Part shown: positions 52,973 to 61,490 of the stretch, piece after piece | Layout: each line of letters begins with the position of its first letter | Position numbering within the stretch: position 1 is the first letter of the stretch | NCBI GenBank assembly: GCA_017795045.1 | Contig: CP051244.1 | Location: forward strand, 957,481 to 1,021,480 | Length of the DNA: 64,000 nucleotides | DNA from: Allomuricauda sp. | GTDB lineage: Bacteria > Bacteroidota > Bacteroidia > Flavobacteriales > Flavobacteriaceae | Direction of reading: 5' to 3' | The notes under the pieces: generated by a model | Databases searched by the model: none | Seen by the model: the letters and a program-made list of their open reading frames with translations, nothing else | What the model was told of the DNA's origin: nothing | Translations under genes and position numbers: made by a program

Positions 52973-55510
52973 TTAAAATTGTGCTTTGTATGATTCTAAA
53001 TTCTTATGTACTTGAATAATTTTATAGTTATCCGATAAAATTACGAAATTCTCATCGTTGATGCGGTAGTCCCTATTGTTTTTTATGAGTTCTGCGAAGC
53101 CCAAAGCAAAGTCCTTGGAACGGAAACCATGGACCACAACAAACTCGTCTTCAAGGGTGTAGATATCTTTGGAAATGGCGTTCCTGTAGTTCAGCTCCTT
53201 AATGACTTCCATCAGCCTTTCCTGAAGCTTTACGGCTTTTTCATCGTCCCTTATCTTAAACGGAAAGACCACTTTCCAATTTCCTGCCCCGCTGGATCCG
53301 GTCTCCGGTGAAAAATCCTTCTTCTCCAATTTGGGAAGCTGTTGCTCCACCATTTCCTCGGCCTTCTTTCCTTCCGGATTGTTGGGATAGGTCAGTGCAA
53401 CATAGTTCAAGGCTTCCTTGAACGGTTCAAAACCTTGCAAGCGACCAATGGCATTGGCCTTCAACATTTCAAATTTGGGGACAATAGGGTCTCCCGTGAA
53501 TTGGTTGATGTATCTCTCAGACTGGGTAATGACCTGAAGGAACTCTTGCTTCTCGTATAATTTAAAAAGGGCTGCGTAGCGTGCATCCGGACTGTCGGTG
53601 CTTCCCTCCAGAACGGCCTGCGGATTCAACAAAATCTCGGCATACCTCGTGTCTGGGTGATTGGCAATGATGTCCTGTTTCATGTTCTGGGCCAAAGGAC
53701 TGCCGCTCTCCTCATAAATCTTGAACAGGTTGTATTTGGAGGGAAGGATCAAACGTTCCTCTGGATTGGAGGCCAATACCTTTTCCAATTTTGCGGCAGC
53801 CAAAAGGTTGTCCTTGAATTTTTCCTTGTAGATCAGCCCCAATTGGTAGTTGGCAAAGTTTCTTTCGGTCCTGAGGCTATCAATCTCAGTAACATCGGTG
53901 GGAATCCTGTCCAAATAATAGTCCAGTGAATATCGTTGGTCTTCCGTAAGGTTTTCTCCAGATGAATCATTGCCTACAAACTCTCCCGTAGCTTCGGAAA
54001 TCAAGGTTCGGGATTTATTGCTCCAGCGCCAATCGTCTTCCAAGGTCCGGTCTCCCCAGCGGGTCTTAAAATCATTTTTACCATACCCCAAGCTCGTTAC
54101 ATTATAAAAATAGAACTTGCCTTGGTTCTGTTTTCCTCCCTTACTCTTGGCAAAAGTGGCAAAGCCTGCGGCAGCCTGTTGCTGTTTCTTCTCTTCCTCT
54201 TCTTCCGCTTTGCGTTTTAGTTCGGCAATATAGTCCTCAAAATACGCTTTACGCTCCGTTTCCGGCATTTCGTACAGGGTAATTACGCTGTCCGTATGCT
54301 GCACAATATCCTCGTACTTGATCACGTCTTCCAGATTGTCCAGCTTCTTTTTAATGTTCCTGAACTGTCGGGTATTCTCTTTTAGGTTGGTCAACGTACT
54401 GTCGTAGTAGGCCCCAGCGGTTTTGTACGCATCCTCATCAAAATAATAATCGGCCAGGCTCTGGTAGTTGAGGGCATTGAGCTTTTGCTCGCCTTGGGTG
54501 GCCTTGAGTGATTTGTTGTAATACGCCAGTGCCAAACTATCCGATTCATTGGCCAAATGGAATTGGGCCACTTCACGATAAATTTTATCCAAAAAGGGGC
54601 GGTTCTCGCGGTTCTCCTCCAATTCGGTGAGATATTCCAACAGCTCTTCCCTATTCCCATCGGTAAGTTCCGTATTCTGGATTTTCTGTAGATGCGCATT
54701 GATCATATACACCCTTGGCGACTTTCGGTTGAGCGCAATCACCTTGTCGAAGGCATAATTGGCACTGTCTTTATGTCCCAATTGGTTGAACAACTGACCA
54801 ATAATAAATAGATATCTTCCCTTTTCGGGGTTCTTTTTGGTGTAGGCCTGGGCTATCTTAAGTTTTTGAATAGCCGTATCCGGTGCATTCAAATTGATGT
54901 AGCATTGTGCCAAAACAGCATTGGCATCGGCATATTCCTGATCTTTTAGCGACTCGTACTTGAACAATCTTTTCAGGTTCTTGATCGCTACTTCCGGATT
55001 GTCCAATCGCATGTTGGTCTTTTCCCTCCAAATGGTGGCTTCGTTCAATTTATCACTCTGCACATATTTTCTAAGGATGTAATTGAAGGATTCCAAAGCA
55101 GGGATATACCGTTGATCGAAGTAGCGTGCCTTGCCCAAAAGCAAAAAGGCCTCATCCGTTTGCGGATTGCGTTCTTGGTCCTTAATGTCCATGCTGTGCT
55201 TTTGTATGGCCTTGGTGGCCTTTTCCTCGGCAATGATGAAATTGGGATTGTTGTCCTCGGAATCGAGCTTTATTTCATCGGTCACCTCCAAACGTTCCAC
55301 GGGGAGGATTTCCCAATAATCGTCCCGATAGCTCTCATTGAGTTCCTCGCGGCCTTGTTCAAAGGCAATATTGCCATTGTACAGGGTATTGTACTTGGTG
55401 TTGAGTGCGTGCCAGTTTCGGTTGATGAACTTGTCCTTTTGGGTGGAACAGGATTCAAAAATCAACCCGGCCAAAACTATGGCGCTGAAAAGTATGTGTC
55501 GAAGCTTCAA
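52973..55510 (-). CDS. sprE: T9SS periplasmic TPR lipoprotein SprE/PorW
   Basis: An 845-residue lipoprotein (Cys in LAGLIFESCSTQ, about residue 21) made mostly of TPR-like helical repeats, ending in a small C-terminal domain (FVVVHGFRSKDFALGFAELI). The sequence NRNWHALNTKYNTLYNGNIA after the signal is the start I associate with PorW/SprE, the component that links the type IX secretion translocon to energy in P. gingivalis and is required for gliding in F. johnsoniae. It begins the leftward run that continues into bactofilin and the atp genes. Confidence 0.85.
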   Translation of the reverse strand: MKLRHILFSAIVLAGLIFESCSTQKDKFINRNWHALNTKYNTLYNGNIAFEQGREELNESYRDDYWEILPVERLEVTDEIKLDSEDNNPNFIIAEEKATKAIQKHSMDIKDQERNPQTDEAFLLLGKARYFDQRYIPALESFNYILRKYVQSDKLNEATIWREKTNMRLDNPEVAIKNLKRLFKYESLKDQEYADANAVLAQCYINLNAPDTAIQKLKIAQAYTKKNPEKGRYLFIIGQLFNQLGHKDSANYAFDKVIALNRKSPRVYMINAHLQKIQNTELTDGNREELLEYLTELEENRENRPFLDKIYREVAQFHLANESDSLALAYYNKSLKATQGEQKLNALNYQSLADYYFDEDAYKTAGAYYDSTLTNLKENTRQFRNIKKKLDNLEDVIKYEDIVQHTDSVITLYEMPETERKAYFEDYIAELKRKAEEEEEKKQQQAAAGFATFAKSKGGKQNQGKFYFYNVTSLGYGKNDFKTRWGDRTLEDDWRWSNKSRTLISEATGEFVGNDSSGENLTEDQRYSLDYYLDRIPTDVTEIDSLRTERNFANYQLGLIYKEKFKDNLLAAAKLEKVLASNPEERLILPSKYNLFKIYEESGSPLAQNMKQDIIANHPDTRYAEILLNPQAVLEGSTDSPDARYAALFKLYEKQEFLQVITQSERYINQFTGDPIVPKFEMLKANAIGRLQGFEPFKEALNYVALTYPNNPEGKKAEEMVEQQLPKLEKKDFSPETGSSGAGNWKVVFPFKIRDDEKAVKLQERLMEVIKELNYRNAISKDIYTLEDEFVVVHGFRSKDFALGFAELIKNNRDYRINDENFVILSDNYKIIQVHKNLESYKAQF

Positions 55511-55624
55511 AATTATCGATGATCTTGTGTAACCTTAACTGAAAAAAAACCAGATTATTATAAGGCTCATCGATAAAGTGTCGGATTTTTTATTTGCTCC
55601 TTGGTCAAAGGTGAAATGGTCCCG

Positions 55625-56638
55625 TTACCATGCTGTGGTCCGTTCCGGATTCAATACCGTCATATTGTATTTGGCCTTATAGGCCACGGGAGACAATCCT
55701 ACGTATTTTTTGAACACCGTCCGGAATGCTTTTTGATCGGCATACCCTACCTGGTACATCACTTCATTCACGTTTTGCTGGGTGCTTTCCAGACTGCGTT
55801 TGGCCGCTTCCATTTTTACTCGTTGTATGTATTCCAAAGGGGTATTCTGGGTGGCTTTTTTAAACCTTCGGACAAAGTTCCTACTGCTAATGGCCGATTT
55901 TTTGGCCAATTCCTCCACGGATATCTTATCGGTTACATTGCTCTCAATAAAATTTTGCGCTTCTTTGATGGCAACATCATTATGCTCCTTCTGCCCTTGA
56001 AAAATGACAAATTGGTTTTGATCTTGCCGATCGATCTCAATCTCAAAATATTTCGAAATATAAATGGCAGCGTCCCTACCGCAGTATTTTCCAATAAGGT
56101 GCAGCATCAGGTTTAAAAAGGAATAAGCCCCTCCACTGGTATAGATGCCATCTTCCTCGGTCACTATTTTATTGGAAACAAGATTGACCTTGGGGTACAT
56201 GTTTTTGAACATTTCCATGGCCGCCCAGTGGGTAGAGCATTGCTTGCCATCCACCAGCCCCGTCCGGGCCAGAACAAAGGCCCCCATACACATACTGGCC
56301 ACTTCGGCATTGTGTAGATTCCGTTGCTTAAGGATCCAATCCACAAAAGGATTGTTTTGTTCCAGTTCCTCTATAAATCTATCTGTTTTCAACGCAGGAA
56401 TAAGTATAATGTCCGTTTTTTCTACCTCATCAATAATCTTATCGCAATGGATGCTAAAAAGTCCATTATATAATGAATGGTCTCGTTCCAGTCCCACCAA
56501 ATGGATATCAAAAAAATCGTCGTTTCTAACACCCCTTTTCTTTAGAAACTGGTTGGCAGCGGACAAAATCTTGTAGGGGCCCACCACACTGCTCAATATG
56601 GTATTGCCTTTGGGCACCAAAATGCTTACGTGTTTCAT
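55625..56638 (-). CDS. GlxA-family AraC transcriptional regulator
   Basis: A 337-residue regulator with an N-terminal DJ-1/PfpI-like domain (about residues 1-200; VASMCMGAFVLARTG has the nucleophile-type Cys) and a C-terminal AraC helix-turn-helix pair (SVEELAKKSAISSRNFVRRF and NEVMYQVGYADQKAFRTVF). The ATG at 56638 starts MKHVSILVPKGNTILSSVVG. It is alone on the minus strand and divergent from the YjbR-like gene. Ligand and targets are unknown. Confidence 0.9.
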   Translation of the reverse strand: MKHVSILVPKGNTILSSVVGPYKILSAANQFLKKRGVRNDDFFDIHLVGLERDHSLYNGLFSIHCDKIIDEVEKTDIILIPALKTDRFIEELEQNNPFVDWILKQRNLHNAEVASMCMGAFVLARTGLVDGKQCSTHWAAMEMFKNMYPKVNLVSNKIVTEEDGIYTSGGAYSFLNLMLHLIGKYCGRDAAIYISKYFEIEIDRQDQNQFVIFQGQKEHNDVAIKEAQNFIESNVTDKISVEELAKKSAISSRNFVRRFKKATQNTPLEYIQRVKMEAAKRSLESTQQNVNEVMYQVGYADQKAFRTVFKKYVGLSPVAYKAKYNMTVLNPERTTAW

Positions 56639-56737
56639 AATCATTGGTTTACAAAGGATAAATGTAAGACTTCTGTTTGGCAGAATCAACCCTTAAAAGT
56701 GTCCTATTTGCCCACAACTGTGCCTTTTTTCCTTTTG

Positions 56738-56745
56738 TAGCTTTG
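56738..56745 (+). promoter_or_regulatory. -7 element overlapping the YjbR-like start
   Basis: TAGCTTTG, a full -7 match, only four bases before the ATG at 56750. Transcription starting at the usual distance would begin on or next to the ATG, so the mRNA may be leaderless. Confidence 0.5.
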
Positions 56746-56749
56746 GTTC

Positions 56750-57067
56750 ATGGCGTTTGAAAAATTCAGCGAAATACGGGAAAAATATTGCATAACCCAT
56801 GTAGAGGTGACCGAAGGCAAGATGATGAGCTCACCTGCCATACATTATAAAAAGAAGGTGTTTGCCTTCTTCTCCAAAAACCACACCATGGTTTTCAAAT
56901 TGGGCAAGGATTTTCCCATGGATACTTTGGACATACCGCTTTCAGAATTCAGTCCCTTTAAGACCAAAAAACCACTTGGAGGTTGGTACGAGGCACGTTT
57001 TGAAGACCATGGACAATGGGAAACCCTTACTGAACTGGCATTGAACCGCATACAACAGGACATATGA
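56750..57067 (+). CDS. MmcQ/YjbR-like protein
   Basis: A 105-residue soluble protein with the layout of the YjbR/MmcQ fold: VTEGKMMSSPAIHYKKKVFA then FFSKNHTMVFKL, and a late GGWYEARFEDHGQWETL. The family has a double-winged DNA-binding-like fold but no proven role. It overlaps the DUF2461 gene by four bases (ATGA) and is the first gene of a rightward run of three. Confidence 0.7.
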   Translation: MAFEKFSEIREKYCITHVEVTEGKMMSSPAIHYKKKVFAFFSKNHTMVFKLGKDFPMDTLDIPLSEFSPFKTKKPLGGWYEARFEDHGQWETLTELALNRIQQDI

Positions 57068-57723
57068 TTACAAAAGAGTATACTTTATTTTTTGAGGAAC
57101 TGGCCCAAAACAACCACAAGGAATGGTTCCATGCAAACAAGAAAAGATATGAGGAAAAAGTAAAACTGCCCTTTTTGTCCCTAATGGATGGGTTGTTGCA
57201 AGAGTTGACCTCGTGGGATGGGCGCATTCCCTCCGATGCGAAGAACGCCATGTTCCGCATCAATAAAGATGTGCGATTTTCCAAGGACAAAACCCCTTAC
57301 CATACCCTACTTAAGGCAGGATTTTCACCACATGGCAAAAAATCCCTATTGCCGGGTTACTATCTTGGTATTGATGCCACGACCATTTATGTGGGTGGTG
57401 GCCTGTTTACACTTCGCTCCCCCGAACTCCATCTGGTACGGGACCATATATCCAAGAATGTTTCAGGACTCCTGGACGTGGTTAACGATTTAACCTTTGT
57501 CCAAAATTTTGGTCGCATCAAAGGGGAAAAGAACAAACGCTTGGATAAAGGCCTCCTTCCAGCGGCAGAAAAAACAGCACTGATCTATAACAAACAGTTT
57601 TACGCCATGGCCGAATTTCCGTTGGAACCTTTTTATAATTCGGAAGACCTGCTGGATGAGATCATGTTTCATTTTAAAACCATTAGACCCTTGAATACTT
57701 TTCTAAACCAAGCCTTTGATTGA
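57064..57723 (+). CDS. DUF2461 family protein
   Basis: A 219-residue soluble protein. The signature of DUF2461 (TIGR02453) is clear: NNHKEWFHANKKRYEEKVK near the start, AMFRINKDVRFSKDKTPYHT (about residues 60-79) and the later GGGLFTLRSPELHLVRDHI. The family is widely conserved but uncharacterised. Coupled to the YjbR-like gene by the overlap, and followed by the NTF2-like gene 38 bases later. Confidence 0.88.
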   Translation: MITKEYTLFFEELAQNNHKEWFHANKKRYEEKVKLPFLSLMDGLLQELTSWDGRIPSDAKNAMFRINKDVRFSKDKTPYHTLLKAGFSPHGKKSLLPGYYLGIDATTIYVGGGLFTLRSPELHLVRDHISKNVSGLLDVVNDLTFVQNFGRIKGEKNKRLDKGLLPAAEKTALIYNKQFYAMAEFPLEPFYNSEDLLDEIMFHFKTIRPLNTFLNQAFD

Positions 57724-57761
57724 ATCTGAGTTTATTTAGTAATCATAAAAACAAAACAAAC

Positions 57762-58130
57762 ATGAACACACAAGAAATTGCAGACAAATTAGTGGCCTTC
57801 TGCCGGGAGGGCAAGTTCAATGAAGCCTACAGCCTATACGCACAAGATGCCGTAAGTGTTGAAATGCCCGGAATGCCCAATGAGGTGACCGAGGGTCTTG
57901 ACAACATTCTGGAAGGTTTTAAACAATGGGGCGAAAGTATACAGGAAACCCATGGAGGCAGTGTTGGTGATCCCGTAGTGGTGGGCAACCACTTTGCCGT
58001 ACCCATGACCAGTGATGTTACTTTTAAGGATGGCAACCGAATGAGCATGGAAGAAATCTGCCTGTACCAAGTTGGGGATGGCAAAATAAAAAAGGTGAGT
58101 TACCATTACGACACTTCTGCCATGTGTTAG
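57762..58130 (+). CDS. NTF2/SnoaL-like protein
   Basis: A 122-residue protein with a nuclear-transport-factor-2 type alpha+beta fold, beginning MNTQEIADKLVAFCREGKFN at the ATG at 57762. The segment FNEAYSLYAQDAVSVEMPGM and the final KIKKVSYHYDTSAMC fit SnoaL-like proteins, which bind small ligands or act as isomerases. The ligand is unknown. It is the end of the three-gene run and has its own terminator. Confidence 0.85.
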   Translation: MNTQEIADKLVAFCREGKFNEAYSLYAQDAVSVEMPGMPNEVTEGLDNILEGFKQWGESIQETHGGSVGDPVVVGNHFAVPMTSDVTFKDGNRMSMEEICLYQVGDGKIKKVSYHYDTSAMC

Positions 58131-58150
58131 AACTTTCCGCCTAAAAACTC

Positions 58151-58180
58151 AAAAAGCGCCATTGAAGTGGCGCTTTTTTT
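58151..58180 (+). terminator. Terminator after the NTF2-like gene
   Basis: AGCGCCA, loop TTGAAG, TGGCGCT, then a T run, 20 bases after the stop. Confidence 0.9.
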
Positions 58181-58212
58181 ATGGAATGGGCTTTCAAAAT
58201 AAGTTGAATGCT

Positions 58213-58220
58213 TAATTTTG
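58213..58220 (+). promoter_or_regulatory. -7 element for the PaaE-like gene
   Basis: TAATTTTG, a full -7 match, 16 bases before the ATG at 58237, directly after the preceding terminator. The -33 region is not clear. Confidence 0.5.
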
Positions 58221-58236
58221 CAGCAAAATTGTTTTT

Positions 58237-59286
58237 ATGAGCGATTCCCACGCATTGCAGATTACCGCAGTGGATGCATTGACCCCAAACGCAGTAGCCC
58301 TCACTTTTGAAGTTCCAGAAAATCTTAAGGATGTATATGCTTACGAAGCAGGACAATACATTACCATAAAACATCAGCTCAACGGAAAGGAACTCCGCAG
58401 GGCCTATTCCATTTCTTCGGCTCCTTCTTCTGGGAAACTGACCGTGGGCATTAAAAAAATGCCGGAAGGTACATTTTCTGTCTATGCCAATGAATCCTTA
58501 AAGGCTGGTGATGTGTTGGATGTACTACCTCCAGAAGGCCGCTTTGTATTTCATACGGATGACCTACCAAAAAATGTGGCCGCATTTGCCGCTGGTAGTG
58601 GAATAACCCCCATCATGAGCATTGCCCAAACCGTTTTGGAAAACCATCCAGAGAACATTTTTGTTTTGGTTTTTGGGAATCAGTCCCCCGAAGAGACCAT
58701 GTACTTTCAGAAAATACAAGAGCTAAAAGAGCAATATACCAATAGGTTTTTTGTTCAGTATATCTACAGCCGATCTAGGGAAAATGATGCCCTTTTTGGC
58801 CGAATAGACACTTCCACCATAAACTTTGTGGTAAAGAACAAGTTCAAGGATACCGCTTTTGATGCCTTTTACCTATGTGGGCCAGAAGATATGATCCATG
58901 CCGTTTCGGATACCTTGAAGAACAATGGCGTTGATGGGGATCGTATTCATTTTGAATTGTTCACCAGTGCCGACACTGAAGATGAAATGGCTGAAAGCTT
59001 GGAAGGAATGACCCAAGTGGAGGTCATTTTGGACGATGAGACCTTTTCATTCAGCATGGATAAAAAGAAATTGGTGCTGGATGCTGTCCTGAATGAGGAT
59101 ATAGATGCCCCTTATTCATGCCAAGGAGGCGTGTGCAGCAGTTGCATTGCCCGCATCAAGGAAGGAAAGGCAGAAATGGTGAAAAATCAAATCCTCACCG
59201 ATGGCGAAGTGGCCGAAGGCTTGATCTTGACCTGTCAGGCCCACCCCTTGACGCCTAAGCTTGTGGTGGATTATGACGATGTGTAA
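58237..59286 (+). CDS. PaaE-like flavin/2Fe-2S oxidoreductase
   Basis: A 349-residue electron-transfer protein with three modules: an FAD-binding barrel (RRAYSISSAPSSGKL, about residues 50-70), an NAD(P)-binding domain (GSGITPIMSI and YLCGPEDMIHAVSD) and a C-terminal plant-type 2Fe-2S domain (PYSCQGGVCSSCIARIKEG and a last Cys in ILTCQAHP). It feeds reducing power to a partner oxygenase, as PaaE does for phenylacetyl-CoA epoxidase. No paa genes are near, so its partner is unknown; it is a stand-alone gene with its own promoter. Confidence 0.88.
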   Translation: MSDSHALQITAVDALTPNAVALTFEVPENLKDVYAYEAGQYITIKHQLNGKELRRAYSISSAPSSGKLTVGIKKMPEGTFSVYANESLKAGDVLDVLPPEGRFVFHTDDLPKNVAAFAAGSGITPIMSIAQTVLENHPENIFVLVFGNQSPEETMYFQKIQELKEQYTNRFFVQYIYSRSRENDALFGRIDTSTINFVVKNKFKDTAFDAFYLCGPEDMIHAVSDTLKNNGVDGDRIHFELFTSADTEDEMAESLEGMTQVEVILDDETFSFSMDKKKLVLDAVLNEDIDAPYSCQGGVCSSCIARIKEGKAEMVKNQILTDGEVAEGLILTCQAHPLTPKLVVDYDDV

Positions 59287-59287
59287 T

Positions 59288-60067
59288 TTATTGGGTTGAC
59301 AACATTCTCTCCATGGCCCTACTGCCATGGTCATAGCCTATGGTAAAGGCATTCTCTATTCCTTTTTTGTCCAAAACCCCAATTTTGTCCAACTCCTTGG
59401 GTTCGATGGAAATGTTGCATTCGGCCAATTTTACCCGGTTGGAGGCATAAATCATCAAACTGGTGACCCTTCCGGCCAGCTGCAGGGAATTTTTAAGGTC
59501 GTTCTTGCGTACTTCAGCCGCTATGGAGACATTACTGCCAATAATGTATGAAGCATGCTCATCCACATACTCCTTTGGAAAGTTGTTCATGATGCCCCCA
59601 TCGGCATAGAGCACCCCATCAATGTCCACTGGACTAAAAACCGGGGTCAAGGCCGCTGAGGCCAGTAAAGGTTTGATCAACTCCCCTTGGTTGAACATCC
59701 GCTCCTCTCCCTTTAACAGATCGGTGGCGACCACATAAAGGGGTTTACGCAGACTCTCGAACGTATTTTCAGGGAAATAGCCCTTAAATATTTTGAAATA
59801 GCGTTCGGTGTCTATAAATCCGGGTTTGTTGATGGCGAAAAAACTGTATTGGAACAAAGGGGTCTCCCTAAAAAAGCTCAACATACTCTCCACCGAGTTG
59901 CCATTGGCATACAGCGCCCCCACCAATGCCCCAACACTTGAGCCGGCCACAAGGTCTGCCTCCACCCCATGTTCCCGCATGGCTTTGATCAATCCAATAT
60001 GGGCCATTCCGCGTACGCCTCCTCCCGAGAGCACCAAGCCTACTGATTTTGTCTGTGATACATCCAT
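59288..60067 (-). CDS. Patatin-like phospholipase
   Basis: A 259-residue lipid acyl hydrolase. The oxyanion loop GGGVRGMAHIGLI is at about residues 15-27, the nucleophile Ser in GSSVGAL at about 43, and the catalytic Asp in DGGIMNNFP at about 165. The 5' part has no signal peptide, so it acts from the cytosol or needs a partner for export. Lies opposite the PaaE-like gene with one base between the ends. Upstream is a 268-base gap with a palindrome. Confidence 0.9.
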   Translation of the reverse strand: MDVSQTKSVGLVLSGGGVRGMAHIGLIKAMREHGVEADLVAGSSVGALVGALYANGNSVESMLSFFRETPLFQYSFFAINKPGFIDTERYFKIFKGYFPENTFESLRKPLYVVATDLLKGEERMFNQGELIKPLLASAALTPVFSPVDIDGVLYADGGIMNNFPKEYVDEHASYIIGSNVSIAAEVRKNDLKNSLQLAGRVTSLMIYASNRVKLAECNISIEPKELDKIGVLDKKGIENAFTIGYDHGSRAMERMLSTQ

Positions 60068-60335
60068 TTTTAGCGCATTTTGGAGGTTAGTTTTACGGAT
60101 AAACAGGGTTCCATTTACCGACCCTCTGGTCTGTTTTTACCTTCAAGCCATCTGTTTTGGGTAGCTTGTCGAGAGTTTCTCGATTTTAATCCTCAAAAAG
60201 ATAATGGCCTGATTATCAAAACCGACTCATGGGTCGGTATGTTAAATTTTAGTTTTCCTGTTCGAAAATGTAATCAAAAATAGCATCCAACGACCAAATT
60301 CTATGCTAAGATTATTGTAAGTTTAGGATAATTAT
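60068..60335. other. Gap between patatin and glycosyltransferase genes
   Basis: 268 bases holding the two divergent promoters. Visible are a palindrome ACCGAC-N6-GTCGGT (60221-60238), of a kind used by TetR-family regulators, and a small hairpin CGAGAGTTTCTCG near 60168. No coding region is evident. Confidence 0.5.
60221..60238. promoter_or_regulatory. Palindromic operator-like site ACCGAC-N6-GTCGGT
   Basis: A six-base perfect inverted repeat with a six-base spacer TCATGG. It lies about 100 bases before the start of the DUF2064 gene and 154 before the patatin ATG. No regulator gene is adjacent. Confidence 0.4.
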
Positions 60336-61058
60336 TTGGTTGATTTGTCCCTAAGGCCCATTCAAAATACCGCCATTCTTGTTTTCGCAAATTCAGCGAA
60401 ATGGGATAGTGGTATCAAAAAAATAGATGGGGATGCCAGTTTCTTTGAAACTCTGACCACGCAAACCTTGGGTATTGCCAAAACTTCCGGCCTACCATAT
60501 TATCATTTTACGGAAAAAGAACAACAAGGCAATACTTTTGGGGAACGTTTTACCCATGCCCTACAATCGGTTTTTGATAAAGGCTATGCCCATGTGATTG
60601 CCATAGGGAACGACAGCCCTCAATTGAAAACCCAGCACCTGCTCGAGGCACACCGATTACTCCAATATGGAAAATCCGTTTTAGGCCCAACCATGGATGG
60701 TGGTTTTTATCTTATTGGGCTCCATCTTGGCCAGTTCAACCCAGAGCAATTTCAGGCCCTTCCATGGCAATCGCCTTCCCTACTCAAGGAAACGCAGAAC
60801 TATTTTGCCTCCAAAGGTGAACCCGTTGCCTTGTTGAACGTATTGATCGATGTGGATTCGAAAAGGGACATCAAACGACTTTCCAATTTCACCAAAACCT
60901 TGGCCAAAAGGTGGTTGGCTCTTTTTTCCATCATCATTCATCAAAAAATGGCTATTGACAATATCCACAAGAAGGTATTCAAAACCAATTTTCTGGACAT
61001 CCCTTTCAACAAGGGTTCTCCGTTATTTCCTTTCCCAACATTTGTCGCCCAAGTGTAA
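60336..61058 (+). CDS. DUF2064 (TIGR04282-like) glycosyltransferase
   Basis: A 240-residue GT-A-type sugar transferase. The DXD-like region is IAIGNDSPQL (the family more often has SDCPxL), and VLGPTMDGGFYLIGLHLG is the substrate-binding signature. The start is TTG at 60336 (MVDLSLRPIQNTAILVFANS). In many bacteria this family is linked with ArsS, and here it stands 86 bases before the peroxidase-like gene and just before arsS, supporting an arsenosugar role. The shift from the usual metal-binding sequence is noted. Confidence 0.75.
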   Translation: MVDLSLRPIQNTAILVFANSAKWDSGIKKIDGDASFFETLTTQTLGIAKTSGLPYYHFTEKEQQGNTFGERFTHALQSVFDKGYAHVIAIGNDSPQLKTQHLLEAHRLLQYGKSVLGPTMDGGFYLIGLHLGQFNPEQFQALPWQSPSLLKETQNYFASKGEPVALLNVLIDVDSKRDIKRLSNFTKTLAKRWLALFSIIIHQKMAIDNIHKKVFKTNFLDIPFNKGSPLFPFPTFVAQV

Positions 61059-61144
61059 GTGCTTGGATACATCCTTACTTACTTTTTTATGCCTATCCCT
61101 ACCCATGGGAGGCGTACATTTTTAAACCACTAAAAAACAAAAAC

Positions 61145-61480
61145 ATGGCAAACTCATATTACGACCCAGCGGATCTACGCAAATTTGGCAACATCACGGA
61201 ATGGAGCGAAGAACTCGGAAGTAAATTCTTTGACTACTACGGAAAAGTCTTTGAAGAAGGGGCACTTTCTGCCCGTGAAAAATCCTTGATAGCGCTGGCC
61301 GTGGCCCATGTGGTCAAATGCCCGTATTGTATTGATGCTTATACCAAAGATGGCCTGCAACGAGGCATCACCAAAGAAGAAATGATGGAAGCCGTACACG
61401 CCGGAGCTGCCATAGAAAGTGGCGCTACCCTGGTCCACGGGGTCCAGATGATGAACAAGTACAACAAATTATCCATGTAA
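61145..61480 (+). CDS. Arsenosugar-associated peroxidase-like (AhpD/CMD family) protein
   Basis: A 111-residue protein of the carboxymuconolactone decarboxylase/AhpD fold. The redox motif CPYC is at residues 59-62 with the preceding helix EKSLIALAVAHVVK, and the sequence MANSYYDPADLRKFGNITEW matches the type found with ArsS. It is probably a thiol peroxidase-like helper. It begins 86 bases after the glycosyltransferase and ends 10 bases before arsS, so all three are likely one unit. Confidence 0.88.
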   Translation: MANSYYDPADLRKFGNITEWSEELGSKFFDYYGKVFEEGALSAREKSLIALAVAHVVKCPYCIDAYTKDGLQRGITKEEMMEAVHAGAAIESGATLVHGVQMMNKYNKLSM

Positions 61481-61490
61481 ACCTATAACC

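Noticed and set aside
55511-55624. A terminator after the AraC-type regulator
   Set aside because: The sequence is AT-rich with no GC stem-loop followed by a T run.
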